From Caldanaerovirga acetigignens (GTDB lineage: Bacteria; Bacillota; Thermosediminibacteria; Thermosediminibacterales; Thermosediminibacteraceae), in assembly GCF_900142995.1 (NCBI RefSeq), contig NZ_FRCR01000012.1:1-64000 (forward strand): 64,000 nt of DNA. The letters run 5' to 3'. This document shows, piece by piece, positions 24,573 to 32,176 of this stretch (positions are counted from its first letter, which is position 1; each line of letters starts with the position of its first letter). The notes under the pieces were generated by a model. That model searched no databases, was not told where the DNA came from, and was given only the letters and a program-made list of their open reading frames with translations. The position numbers and the translations under genes are program-made.

Positions 24573-24635
24573 GGAAAATTCCATTATTTTAAGGTATATT
24601 CCAATTTAAAGAACAACTAAATGGAGGGATTTTGG

Positions 24636-24965
24636 ATGGAAATCATAAACCTAGAGCAAAGCGCAATATCTTCCGGTGAAAAAATTATCCCAAGCCGAAT
24701 AATAGAAAAGGAAGAAGTCCAGGTGGTGCTGCTTGCCTTTGAACCTGGACAGGGCGTGCCGGAGCATAAGACTCCTGTGGATGTATTTTTTTACGTAGTA
24801 AAGGGGACGGTGGAAATAACAATAGGAGAAGATAACGAAGAGATACGAGAGGGCAACATAGTGCTGAGTCCCGCCAACATCCCCCACGCTATTAAAAATA
24901 ACTCCAGTGGAAGGGCCATGGTCCTAGTTATAAAAACCCCAAACCCCCAGTATATTAAAAAATAA
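24636..24965 (+). CDS. Small cupin-domain protein
   Basis: 109 residues from the ATG at 24636; an ATG at 24621 overlaps the GGAGG site and is rejected. A single conserved beta-barrel domain: GQGVPEHKTPVDVFFYVVKG (motif 1), TIGEDNEEIREGNIVL and PANIPHAIKN (motif 2). The metal-binding set is partly replaced (H in EHKTP and H in PHAI remain). Such proteins serve as metal or small-molecule sensors and as isomerases or dioxygenases; the substrate is unknown. Confidence 0.85.
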   Translation: MEIINLEQSAISSGEKIIPSRIIEKEEVQVVLLAFEPGQGVPEHKTPVDVFFYVVKGTVEITIGEDNEEIREGNIVLSPANIPHAIKNNSSGRAMVLVIKTPNPQYIKK

Positions 24966-24966
24966 A

Positions 24967-24993
24967 AAAGCCCCGTTTTTTTCGGGGCTTTTT
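24967..24993. terminator. Bidirectional terminator
   Basis: AAAGCCCCG (24967-24975) pairs with CGGGGCTTT (24983-24991), with A and T runs on both sides. It lies between the convergent cupin and ferritin-like genes. Confidence 0.9.
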
Positions 24994-24996
24994 CAC

Positions 24997-25254
24997 TTAC
25001 ATAAAGGCTTTTCTCATCTCTTCTGCTTGCCTGCGGTCAAGCTGCATTATCATCCTCATGAGTTCCGCCACGTGGTGCTTTTCATCATTGGCAATCTCAA
25101 GGAAAAGCTGTCTTGCCTGGGTGACATTCGTCATACGAGCGTGCCTTTCGTATTGATTTATGGCCTGAAGCTCGCCTATCAAGTCTTCCCTAAGCATTTC
25201 AAGCAGCGTCGCCCGTCCATCGTCGTAATGCATTACTCCTTCGCCTTCCATCAT
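24997..25254 (-). CDS. Small ferritin-like diiron protein
   Basis: 85 residues from the ATG at 25254, preceded by AAAGGAG. Two helices carry LREDLIGELQAINQYERHAR and IANDEKHHVAELMRMI, an E...Y half-site and an E-x-x-H half-site, so a four-helix diiron bundle would form by dimerisation. Similar half-length ferritin-like proteins occur in anaerobes near oxidative-stress genes, which is also the case here. The exact reaction (iron oxidation, peroxide reduction) is unknown. Confidence 0.75.
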   Translation of the reverse strand: MMEGEGVMHYDDGRATLLEMLREDLIGELQAINQYERHARMTNVTQARQLFLEIANDEKHHVAELMRMIMQLDRRQAEEMRKAFM

Positions 25255-25315
25255 GAAATTCACTCCTTTTTAAATCTATCACTAATAAAATATGAAGGCG
25301 AAAGGCTTTGTGTTA

Positions 25316-26224
25316 TTAAAACCTGATGTCTTCCTTTGCCACTGCCGCGACGCCTATACAGGTATCCGCCGCACCGTAGTATACGTAAATCACCTCATCC
25401 TTCTCGCAGGCGCCGCAACTGAAAACTACATTCGGCACAAGGCCTTGTTTTTCCCATTCCAATTCGGGCTCTAAAATTGGTTCCGCCTGCCTTGCCAGGA
25501 CTTTGGAAGGGTCTTCTAGATCCAGCAGAGCAGCTCCAAGCCTGTAGACGTGGTTTTCATCTACCCCGTGGTAAATGAGAAACCATCCTTCCTCTAGCTT
25601 CAAAGGAGGCCCGGCTATGCCTATCTTTTTGGAATCCCAAAAGCCCGGCCTGGGGGTCATGATTATTCTGTGGTCATACCATGTCCTCAAATCGTCGGAA
25701 TATGCTATCCATATATTAGGGTGTCTCCTGTGAAAGAGCACGTATTTGCCTTTTACCCTTTCCGGCAGAAGTGCCGCGTCTTTGTTGGGCTCGTCAAGGA
25801 GTATTCTTTTGCCGGACCAATTCTCTAGGTCCTCCGATTCCACCAGGGTTATCCTTATATCTTCCCAGCTCCTGCCGCCGAAGGCGGTATAGAGCATGTA
25901 GTACTTGCCGTCGAGTTTTGTTATCCTGGGGTCTTCAATTCCCCAGGCTTCCTGCTCGGTAGTCCCAACAAGCAAAGGCTTGTCAAACCTTTGAAAATCT
26001 ATTCCGTCGACACTTTTCGCATAACCTATTGAAGATACGAATTTGTACTTTTCTTCGGGTTTAGGAGTATCGAGTTTAAAAGAGTTATTGGAGGCTCTAT
26101 AAAAGAGGTGAAAGTATCCACCCTCGTATAAAGCCGCTGCGTTGAACACCGCAAACTTTTCCCATTCGTGCCCGGGATTGGGAAGGAGTACTGGCTTTTC
26201 GGAAAGTCTCCTGAGTCTTATCAT
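25316..26224 (-). CDS. GH130-family glycoside phosphorylase/hydrolase
   Basis: 302 residues from the ATG at 26224. The five-bladed propeller pattern includes FAVFNAAALYEGGYFHLFYR, IGYAKSVDGIDF, WGIEDPRITKLDGKYYMLYT and LIYHGVDENHVYRLGAALLD. The Glu-Asp of GIEDPR matches the GH130 active site. Characterised members act on beta-mannosides with phosphate. It overlaps the stop region of the oxidoreductase gene upstream, and both may process one sugar. Substrate unknown. Confidence 0.82.
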   Translation of the reverse strand: MIRLRRLSEKPVLLPNPGHEWEKFAVFNAAALYEGGYFHLFYRASNNSFKLDTPKPEEKYKFVSSIGYAKSVDGIDFQRFDKPLLVGTTEQEAWGIEDPRITKLDGKYYMLYTAFGGRSWEDIRITLVESEDLENWSGKRILLDEPNKDAALLPERVKGKYVLFHRRHPNIWIAYSDDLRTWYDHRIIMTPRPGFWDSKKIGIAGPPLKLEEGWFLIYHGVDENHVYRLGAALLDLEDPSKVLARQAEPILEPELEWEKQGLVPNVVFSCGACEKDEVIYVYYGAADTCIGVAAVAKEDIRF

Positions 26225-26238
26225 CCCATCCCCCCTCA

Positions 26239-27387
26239 TTAAAGTATAACAGCCGCCTTTTCCATTTCAAGAGCCACCTGAAGAGCACCAAATGCGTCGT
26301 AAAGCGTGACATCGCAGTCCTCTTTTAGCCCCCTTGCAGCCATGGAAAGGTCCTTCAGCCCCTCCGCCACGCACGCGCGGTACACTTCCCACCTGTCCTG
26401 ACGAATTAAAAAGACGTATCTGTTCCTCCCCATGGCTCTGAAAGTCTTCCCCCTCCCCGTAAAGGTCCTTTCATCTTCGTATTCTTCCACCTCTTCGACT
26501 TTGAGATCCAAATCTATTCCTGGGAGGAAATTCCTGGCTTTTTCTGCAATTTCTCCCCGCAGATAATCATCAGTTCTTTTTGTCACCAGTGCATCTATTT
26601 GGAGTCTTACCGGAATCCACCCATAAACTTTCGCGTATGCCCTTTCAAAGGCAAAGGAAAAAGTGGTTTTCTCGAAAGGCTCGGGCTTAGTAAAGCCGTG
26701 ATAATAATCAACAACTGTTCCTCCCTCGTGAAGGCAAAAGCCCATAACCCTCTCGACTAGCTCAAACCCTTCCCTTTTCACATTCCATGCCACAACCTTT
26801 TCTGGCCGTCCGACGATCCAATTCATTATGTCAAAAAAGTGTACTCCATGCTCAACCCAGATTCCCCCACTTTTTTTATAGTCCCAGAACCAGTGGGATG
26901 GGCTTAGATGGTCGTCGTGGGCATAATTCTCGAGCCCCGCCCTCTCCAGCATCCCGAAGATTTTACTTTCATTTACCATTTTCAGCACAAAATAGAGAGG
27001 ATTTCTCCTCATGACAAAATCAATCGTGGCCTTGAGATTTTTCTTTCTGCAAACTTTTATCAATTCCTCCATTTCATTTTGGCGAATGGCTCCCGGTTTT
27101 TCTAAAAATACGTTTTTGTCTGCCTTAAAAGCCATCATAGCAAGTTCAAAGTGAAGGTGAGGCGGTGTGGCTATCGCCACTATGTCTATTTCAGGGTCCT
27201 CCACAAGTTCTTCCGGTTTTCTGTAAACCCTGTCGATACCGAATCTTTTTCCAAACTCTCTTCCCCTTTCCGGTTCGATGTCGCACACTGCCCAAAGTCT
27301 GCAGTGTTCACCGCCTTTTTCTGCCAAAGCCCGGGCGATGATACCGGCGAACCACCCAAGTCCTATGAGGCCCACATTGAATTGCAT
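26239..27387 (-). CDS. Gfo/Idh/MocA-family NAD(P)-dependent oxidoreductase
   Basis: 382 residues: Rossmann start VGLIGLGWFAGIIARAL, VAIATPPHLHFELA, the lysine signature VFLEKPGAI, and HGVHFFDIMNWIVG in the C-terminal domain. The protein would oxidise or reduce a sugar or cyclitol. A GGAGGAGG site lies upstream. It precedes the GH130 gene with 14 bases between stop and start. Substrate cannot be read. Confidence 0.88.
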   Translation of the reverse strand: MQFNVGLIGLGWFAGIIARALAEKGGEHCRLWAVCDIEPERGREFGKRFGIDRVYRKPEELVEDPEIDIVAIATPPHLHFELAMMAFKADKNVFLEKPGAIRQNEMEELIKVCRKKNLKATIDFVMRRNPLYFVLKMVNESKIFGMLERAGLENYAHDDHLSPSHWFWDYKKSGGIWVEHGVHFFDIMNWIVGRPEKVVAWNVKREGFELVERVMGFCLHEGGTVVDYYHGFTKPEPFEKTTFSFAFERAYAKVYGWIPVRLQIDALVTKRTDDYLRGEIAEKARNFLPGIDLDLKVEEVEEYEDERTFTGRGKTFRAMGRNRYVFLIRQDRWEVYRACVAEGLKDLSMAARGLKEDCDVTLYDAFGALQVALEMEKAAVIL

Positions 27388-27420
27388 TTAATTGTCCTCC
27401 TCCTTTCCTAGCATTTTAAT

Positions 27421-27960
27421 TTAATATTCCATAATACACCTTTCCCCCGAAAACCTTACTCCTTCTAGCTTTAAAAGAAATTTCTTGAATTCAAGCCCTC
27501 CGCCATAGCCCACTAGAGAGCCATCGCTGCCCACCACCCTGTGACACGGCACCAAGATGGGCACAGGATTTCTGTTATTGGCCAAACCAACGGCCCTTGC
27601 GGCTCCGGGCTTGCCCAACTCCCTTGCAATTTGACCGTAACTTTTAACTTTCCCATAGGGTATTTTAAGCAATTCGTCCCAAACCCTCTTTTGAAATGTA
27701 GTCCCTTTTAAGTCAAGGGGTACGGTAAAATTTTTCCGCCTTCCACCGAGATACTCCAAAAGCTCTTCTTTTAGCCTTTTATTTATGGGACTGTATAAAT
27801 CGTCCTCATCTAAAATGTATAATTTCCCGTATAATCTTTCTAATTCTCCCAAAAAGTCGGTTTCTCTTTCGCCCGGCAGGCTCAGTTTTATAATTCCTTT
27901 TTCGTTCGATGCTATTATAAATATGCCAAGCGGAGTTTTTACTCTTCCTATGTATACCAT
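27421..27960 (-). CDS. ogt: Methylated-DNA-protein-cysteine methyltransferase
   Basis: 179 residues from the ATG at 27960 (GAGGTG six bases upstream). The C-terminal domain has IPYGKVKSYGQIARELG (DNA-binding helix), ARAVGLANNRNP (Arg finger) and the acceptor Cys in LVPCHRVVGSDG. It removes alkyl groups from O6-guanine and is consumed in the process. Divergent from the ferritin-like cargo gene; the 95-base gap between them holds both promoters. Confidence 0.95.
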   Translation of the reverse strand: MVYIGRVKTPLGIFIIASNEKGIIKLSLPGERETDFLGELERLYGKLYILDEDDLYSPINKRLKEELLEYLGGRRKNFTVPLDLKGTTFQKRVWDELLKIPYGKVKSYGQIARELGKPGAARAVGLANNRNPVPILVPCHRVVGSDGSLVGYGGGLEFKKFLLKLEGVRFSGERCIMEY

Positions 27961-28055
27961 TTTCTTCACCTCAATCTTTGTTTTAAATGTTGTTAAATTT
28001 TATTAAATATGATATATTACTATTACTAATTAATAGCCAGGAAAGGAGGATAAAG

Positions 28056-28958
28056 GTGACGGAAATCTTCGAAGCTGTCAGGAAAGATATAGCCGACGAG
28101 CATGCCGCTATAATTCAGTACCTGTACCATGCTTACTCCACCCCCGACGAGGAGATCAGAGGAAAATTAGAGTCTATAGCAAGGGATGAAATGCGTCATT
28201 TTAAGTGGCTCAACGAATGGCTGGTCAAACACGGGCAAAAACCCGCTATAGAGAGGTCTTCACTGGTCAGCACCGGCACACTTAAGTCCCTGATTGAAGC
28301 AGATATAAAGGCAGAAATCGATGCCATAAGCCAATACATAGATCACAAAGCCATGACCGACGATAAAGAGCTTATAGCCCTCATAGACAGGATAATTGCC
28401 GACGAAAGGTCCCATCGCACTGAATTCGAGAAGCTCCTCGAAGAACTGGAGTCAAAAGCTAGCGCAGAATCTGACAACCCCAGCGGCCCGAGCGAGGGTC
28501 CTGCATTGGGCGCCCACGAAGCTGCTCTGCTTCAGCAAGCTCTTGAGCACGAATATACTTCTCTACTTCAATATCTGTACCATTATTTTACCACTGGCGG
28601 CAGCGATGAGTACGAAGATTTTTCCATCGACGAGATGAAACATTTCGGCTGGTTTGCAGAAGCTTTAGCCGAAAGAGGCTACCAGCCGTTGCTCGAACAC
28701 AAGGTTGGCGAAGTAAAAACAGCTCCTGAAGATGCAGCAAAAAGCAACCTTTCTCTAGAAGAGGAAGCTATAAGGAAATTTTCGGAGGCAAGGGAAAAGA
28801 TCAGAGATGGAGAAGTAAAAGAGATTTTTGAACTAGCCCTCGAACATGAAAATTATCATGCCTTTTCTCTCAAAAAAATGCTGGAGAAACTCGAGAAGGC
28901 TTCCGGTAAAAAGTTTACCGTAGGAAGTCTAAAAGAATTGAAAGATAAAGAAAAGTGA
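28056..28958 (+). CDS. Tandem ferritin-like protein with encapsulin targeting peptide
   Basis: 300 residues from a GTG at 28056 with AAAGGAGG upstream. Two ferritin-like domains are fused. Domain 1 (about 5-145) has ADEHAAIIQYLYH, DEMRH, AEIDAISQY and DERSH. Domain 2 (about 165-285) has LEHEYTSLLQYLYH, DEMKH, EEEAIRKF and EHENYH. So there are four E-x-x-H or equivalent ligands per molecule and two possible diiron sites. A Ser/Gly/Pro linker (residues about 148-165) separates them. The C-terminus contains KFTVGSLK, which matches the encapsulin cargo peptide (T/S-V-G-S-L), and the next gene is encapsulin, so this is very probably the encapsulated cargo for iron oxidation and storage. Confidence 0.85.
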   Translation: MTEIFEAVRKDIADEHAAIIQYLYHAYSTPDEEIRGKLESIARDEMRHFKWLNEWLVKHGQKPAIERSSLVSTGTLKSLIEADIKAEIDAISQYIDHKAMTDDKELIALIDRIIADERSHRTEFEKLLEELESKASAESDNPSGPSEGPALGAHEAALLQQALEHEYTSLLQYLYHYFTTGGSDEYEDFSIDEMKHFGWFAEALAERGYQPLLEHKVGEVKTAPEDAAKSNLSLEEEAIRKFSEAREKIRDGEVKEIFELALEHENYHAFSLKKMLEKLEKASGKKFTVGSLKELKDKEK

Positions 28959-28960
28959 AG

Positions 28961-28990
28961 GGAGGAAGCGCGGAAATTCCGCGAAAAATT
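28961..28990 (+). promoter_or_regulatory. Hairpin between ribosome site and encapsulin start
   Basis: GGAGG (28961-28965) is 25 bases from the encapsulin ATG (28991). Between them is a near-perfect dyad, CGCGGAAATTCCGCG (28969-28983). If it folds, the ribosome site is brought to a normal distance from the ATG. The cargo stop (28956-28958) is two bases upstream, so translation of the two genes may be coupled. Confidence 0.55.
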
Positions 28991-29830
28991 ATGGCTGATT
29001 ATTTAAATCGCTCTCAATCACCCCTTACCGAAGAGCAATGGGAAAGCATGGAGAAAGTCGTTGTAGAGACGGCAAAGAAGCATTTGATAGGCAGGAGGTT
29101 CCTAAGCCTCTACGGGCCCCTGGGAGCGGGAGTTCAATACCTCGACTTTAAGGCTTATGCGGGAGACTTTAAAGCGGTGGTAGACTTTGTGGGCGACGGG
29201 GACGAAGGTACATTATATTCTCCCTCAAGGCAAATAAAGCAGATTCCGATGATATATAAGGACTTTAAAATCGAATGGCGTGACCTGGAAACTTATGCTG
29301 CACAAGGACTCCCTATGGACACGACTGCAGCCGCAATGAGCGCCGCTTTCGTCGCAGAAATGGAAGACGACCTCATATTCAATGGTAGTCCTCAATTCGG
29401 CATAGAAGGACTCCTCACGGCACAGGGGAGGTCTTTCATCAAAATCGGAAATTGGGATGAAGAAGTCTCTGCTTATGAGGACATACTCAAAGCGGCAGAA
29501 ACCCTTTCGGCCAAGGGCTTCCGCGAGCCTTACGCCTTAGTGTTAAGCCCGAAGCTGTATTCGAAATTACTTAAGCCCTACAAAAACACCCAATATTTAG
29601 AGATAGACCTGGTAAGAAAGGCTGTTACTGAATGCATATATAAATCTCCTGTTATTAAGGGTGATAAGGCGGTACTCATCTCAATCGATGCTGAGTACGT
29701 GGATTTAGCAGTGGCGCAAGATATCACCTTAGCATTCCTAGAGACATCGAAAATGAATCATTACTTTAGGGTATTTGAACTCGTCATGCCGAGGATTAAA
29801 GTCCCGGCTGCAATATGCACGATAGAGTGA
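28991..29830 (+). CDS. Encapsulin shell protein (family 1)
   Basis: 279 residues from ATG 28991. The start [17 protein letters not shown] matches the encapsulin N-terminal arm (MxxLxRSxAPLTexqW), with [24 protein letters not shown] (the EDxxIFxG motif) and GIEGLL. The fold is HK97-like, and members self-assemble into 24-nm or larger cages. I cannot tell shell size. In-frame GTG at 28955 would add 12 residues not seen in the family. Cargo gene upstream and rubredoxin and ferritin-like genes downstream make an iron or redox compartment likely. Confidence 0.92.
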   Translation: MADYLNRSQSPLTEEQWESMEKVVVETAKKHLIGRRFLSLYGPLGAGVQYLDFKAYAGDFKAVVDFVGDGDEGTLYSPSRQIKQIPMIYKDFKIEWRDLETYAAQGLPMDTTAAAMSAAFVAEMEDDLIFNGSPQFGIEGLLTAQGRSFIKIGNWDEEVSAYEDILKAAETLSAKGFREPYALVLSPKLYSKLLKPYKNTQYLEIDLVRKAVTECIYKSPVIKGDKAVLISIDAEYVDLAVAQDITLAFLETSKMNHYFRVFELVMPRIKVPAAICTIE

Positions 29831-29874
29831 GAAGTTTAGAGCAGTTTAACTTTTTTAAAGGAGGTCATTTGCTT

Positions 29875-30033
29875 ATGGAAAAATGGGTTTGCACTGTATG
29901 CGGTTACATATATGACCCGGAAAAAGGAGACCCGGAAAACGGCATAGAAGCGGGTACCCCTTTCGAAAACCTGCCTGAAGACTGGACATGCCCGGTCTGC
30001 GGTGTGGGAAAGGATATGTTCGAGGAAGAATAA
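29875..30033 (+). CDS. Rubredoxin
   Basis: 52 residues from the ATG at 29875 (AAAGGAGG upstream). It has [18 protein letters not shown] and [12 protein letters not shown], the two CxxCG knuckles that bind one iron. Rubredoxins pass electrons to rubrerythrins and other diiron proteins, so it may reduce the encapsulated or downstream ferritin-like protein. 44 bases after encapsulin, probably the same transcript. Confidence 0.96.
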   Translation: MEKWVCTVCGYIYDPEKGDPENGIEAGTPFENLPEDWTCPVCGVGKDMFEEE

Positions 30034-30035
30034 TT

Positions 30036-30063
30036 TTAAGGCCCCAAATAGGGGCCTTAATTT
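30036..30063 (+). terminator. Hairpin after rubredoxin
   Basis: TTAAGGCCCC (30036-30045) pairs with GGGGCCTTAA (30051-30060), followed by TTT. The next gene starts 25 bases later, so this may only partly stop transcription. Confidence 0.7.
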
Positions 30064-30084
30064 GCAGACATTGGAGGGAAAGCG

Positions 30085-30591
30085 ATGAAAGAAATTCTGG
30101 AAAAAGCCCTAAAATTCGAACAAGAAGGCTACGAATATTATATGAAAATTTCCAAACAGATCATAAATCCCCTGGCAAAAAGGCTTTTCGAATCATTAGC
30201 TCAACAGGAAAAAGTCCATGAGGAAATTATCAAGAGCCTTTTTGCTTCTAATAATTTTGATTCGGTAAAAGAGTTCAAATCAAACACAGCACTCTTAGAA
30301 GAAGAACTGAAGGCTCTATTTTCACAGCTTGAAGACTGCCAAAGAAAGATACCCTTAGACCACATAGAAGGATACAAGCTGGCTATGGAAATGGAAAAAA
30401 GAGGATACGAAATGTACAAGAAATTTCACATAGAAGCTAAATCGGAGGAGGAAAAGAAGTTTTTCGAAGCCCTCATGAAAGAGGAACTGGAACATCTAAA
30501 TTCTCTAGACAATGTGTACCGGTTCCTAACAGGCACTGAAGTCTGGTATTCCGAAGAGGAAAGCAAGGTGTGGAACTGGATGAATACTTAA
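30085..30591 (+). CDS. Ferritin-like protein of the rubrerythrin type
   Basis: 168 residues. Two repeats of E...Y helices followed by E-x-x-H: KFEQEGYEYYMKI with QQEKVHEEI, and EMEKRGYEMYKKF with KEELEHLNSL. This is the erythrin/rubrerythrin four-helix bundle with a diiron site; it lacks the C-terminal rubredoxin domain, which may be supplied by the separate rubredoxin gene just upstream. Probable role in peroxide reduction. No encapsulin peptide at its C-terminus. Confidence 0.85.
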   Translation: MKEILEKALKFEQEGYEYYMKISKQIINPLAKRLFESLAQQEKVHEEIIKSLFASNNFDSVKEFKSNTALLEEELKALFSQLEDCQRKIPLDHIEGYKLAMEMEKRGYEMYKKFHIEAKSEEEKKFFEALMKEELEHLNSLDNVYRFLTGTEVWYSEEESKVWNWMNT

Positions 30592-30617
30592 AAGGAGGCC
30601 TTAAAAGCCTCCTTTTT
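30591..30617. terminator. Terminator between ferritin-like gene and alcohol dehydrogenase
   Basis: AAAGGAGGC (30591-30599) pairs with GCCTCCTTT (30607-30615), with a T run on the plus strand and A-rich sequence on the other side. It serves the plus-strand gene and possibly the convergent dehydrogenase. Confidence 0.85.
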
Positions 30618-31766
30618 TCACAAAGATTCCTCATAAATTCTCACTATGTCTTCAAAAGTAAGCTCCCCCGGTGTTGCCGATAGGTTGTGTGCCATGTAAT
30701 TTTTGACGTTCGAAGTCAACTTTTGTATATCTTCCTTCTTCACCCCGAAGCTCGAAATGCTGTTTGGAAGACCTAAATCATTTATCATTTCGACTATGGC
30801 ATTTATCGCCTCTTTTGCCTTTTGCTCTTCAGTAAAACCGGCCGTATTTATTTTCATGACATCCGCTACCTTTGAAAGCTTTTCGATAGCATGGGGTTTT
30901 ACGAAGTTCAAAAAAGCTCTTGCAAGGGGCGCCAACCCTTCACCGTGGTGTACATCGAAAAAGCTGCTAAGGGGGTGTTCCATAGCATGGAGCGCGCAAA
31001 CTCCCGCCTGGCCCAAGGATATGCCGGCTAATGTGCTTGCAACGGCCATTTTGTCCCGGCTTTCTTTATCGGGTTCGTAAACCGCTTTTTTAATATTCTC
31101 GCAGATCAGCTCCATGGCTTTCAAAGATATGCTCTCAGTCAGAGGATTGCTTCTCAAACTTATATAGGACTCTAGCGCGTGGAAAAACGCGTCTATTCCC
31201 GTTGACGCTGCGATTTTAGGGGGCAGTGAATCCATAAGCTCCGGGTCCACTATGGAGACCTTAGCAAAAATCGCAGGACTTCTGAAACCTTTCTTTGCCA
31301 TTGTATTAGGATTTGTCATAACTGCTATGTTGTTAGCCTCGCTTCCGGTACCTGCAGTGGTGGGTATAAGGATTATGGGCAAAGCCTTTTCTCCGGATTT
31401 GCCTTCCATGTAATCTGCCATAGGTCCACTGTTGAGTGCGGCAAAGGCAATACCTTTTGCAGTATCCATAGCTGTACCGCCGCCCAATCCAATAACAAGG
31501 TCTACCTTGTTTTCCCGCGCAAAAACTCCCCCTTCATCTATATCGGTGGTAAGGGGGTTGTATTTAACTTTGTCGAACAAAATCCATTCGATACCATGAT
31601 CTTCAAGGCTTTTTGTAAGTTTTTCGAAGCTACCAGTTTTCTTGGCGCTCGATTTACCTGTAACTATTAAAGCTCTCTTGCCCAATTCTTTTGCATAAAA
31701 GCCTGCTTCACTTATTTTACCTCTGCCAAACAATATTTTTGTAGGTAGAAAGAAGCCAAAATCCAT
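30618..31766 (-). CDS. Iron-containing alcohol dehydrogenase
   Basis: 382 residues, group III ADH: PTKILFGRGKI, the NAD loop GLGGGTAMDTAKG, PTTAGTGSEAN, and metal ligands in GIDAFFHALESY and LHAMEHPLSSFFDVHHGEGLA. Members reduce aldehydes such as butanal or oxidise diols. No ribosome site is found in the 17 bases before the ATG; a strong hairpin (31783-31809) lies directly upstream, so expression may depend on it. Substrate unknown. Confidence 0.9.
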   Translation of the reverse strand: MDFGFFLPTKILFGRGKISEAGFYAKELGKRALIVTGKSSAKKTGSFEKLTKSLEDHGIEWILFDKVKYNPLTTDIDEGGVFARENKVDLVIGLGGGTAMDTAKGIAFAALNSGPMADYMEGKSGEKALPIILIPTTAGTGSEANNIAVMTNPNTMAKKGFRSPAIFAKVSIVDPELMDSLPPKIAASTGIDAFFHALESYISLRSNPLTESISLKAMELICENIKKAVYEPDKESRDKMAVASTLAGISLGQAGVCALHAMEHPLSSFFDVHHGEGLAPLARAFLNFVKPHAIEKLSKVADVMKINTAGFTEEQKAKEAINAIVEMINDLGLPNSISSFGVKKEDIQKLTSNVKNYMAHNLSATPGELTFEDIVRIYEESL

Positions 31767-31782
31767 ACTAAAACGTGGTCAT

Positions 31783-31956
31783 CTAAACCGAACTAACCGC
31801 TCGGTTTAGGCGGCTGGGGTATTTTTTACCGCCTTTTATGGCTTCCCTGCCCCAGCAGGCGGTATTTGGGAAGCCTTCTGCCCCTGCCAAAAAAGCAGGT
31901 ACTTATGCCTTAACCGGTCTGCCTACTCCCCTGAATAATTAACCCGGCATTCTCAC
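31783..31956 (-). ncRNA. Unidentified structured element upstream of alcohol dehydrogenase
   Basis: No gene fits this stretch, but it is dense in complementary arms. CTAAACCGA (31783-31791) pairs with TCGGTTTAG (31801-31809). Three further pairs are interleaved in the order A-B-C-A'-B'-C': GCTGGGG 31813-31819 with CCCCAGC 31850-31856, TACCGCC 31827-31833 with GGCGGTA 31858-31864, and GGCTTCCC 31840-31847 with GGGAAGCC 31868-31875. On the minus strand the block runs from a GTGA at 31956 to an ATGA at 31782. It could be a 5' leader, or a transposon-associated structured RNA; it matches no riboswitch core I recognise. The strand is inferred from its place in front of the dehydrogenase. Confidence 0.4.
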
Positions 31957-32176
31957 TAAAAGCCAAATTGAACCACAATAAAGCCCAATATGATTATATC
32001 ATAACTTACATTGATTCGGAATTTTTCGCGGAAAAAATAACTTATGGGAACTATATATTAGCCTTACATTTTGTTATAATCTTTTTTGAACCTTTTAATT
32101 TTACCAGAGCATGAGAAATAAAATATTAGTAAAAGTGCCTTGCTTGGCTTATCGAAAATAAAAGGGGAGTGTTTTT

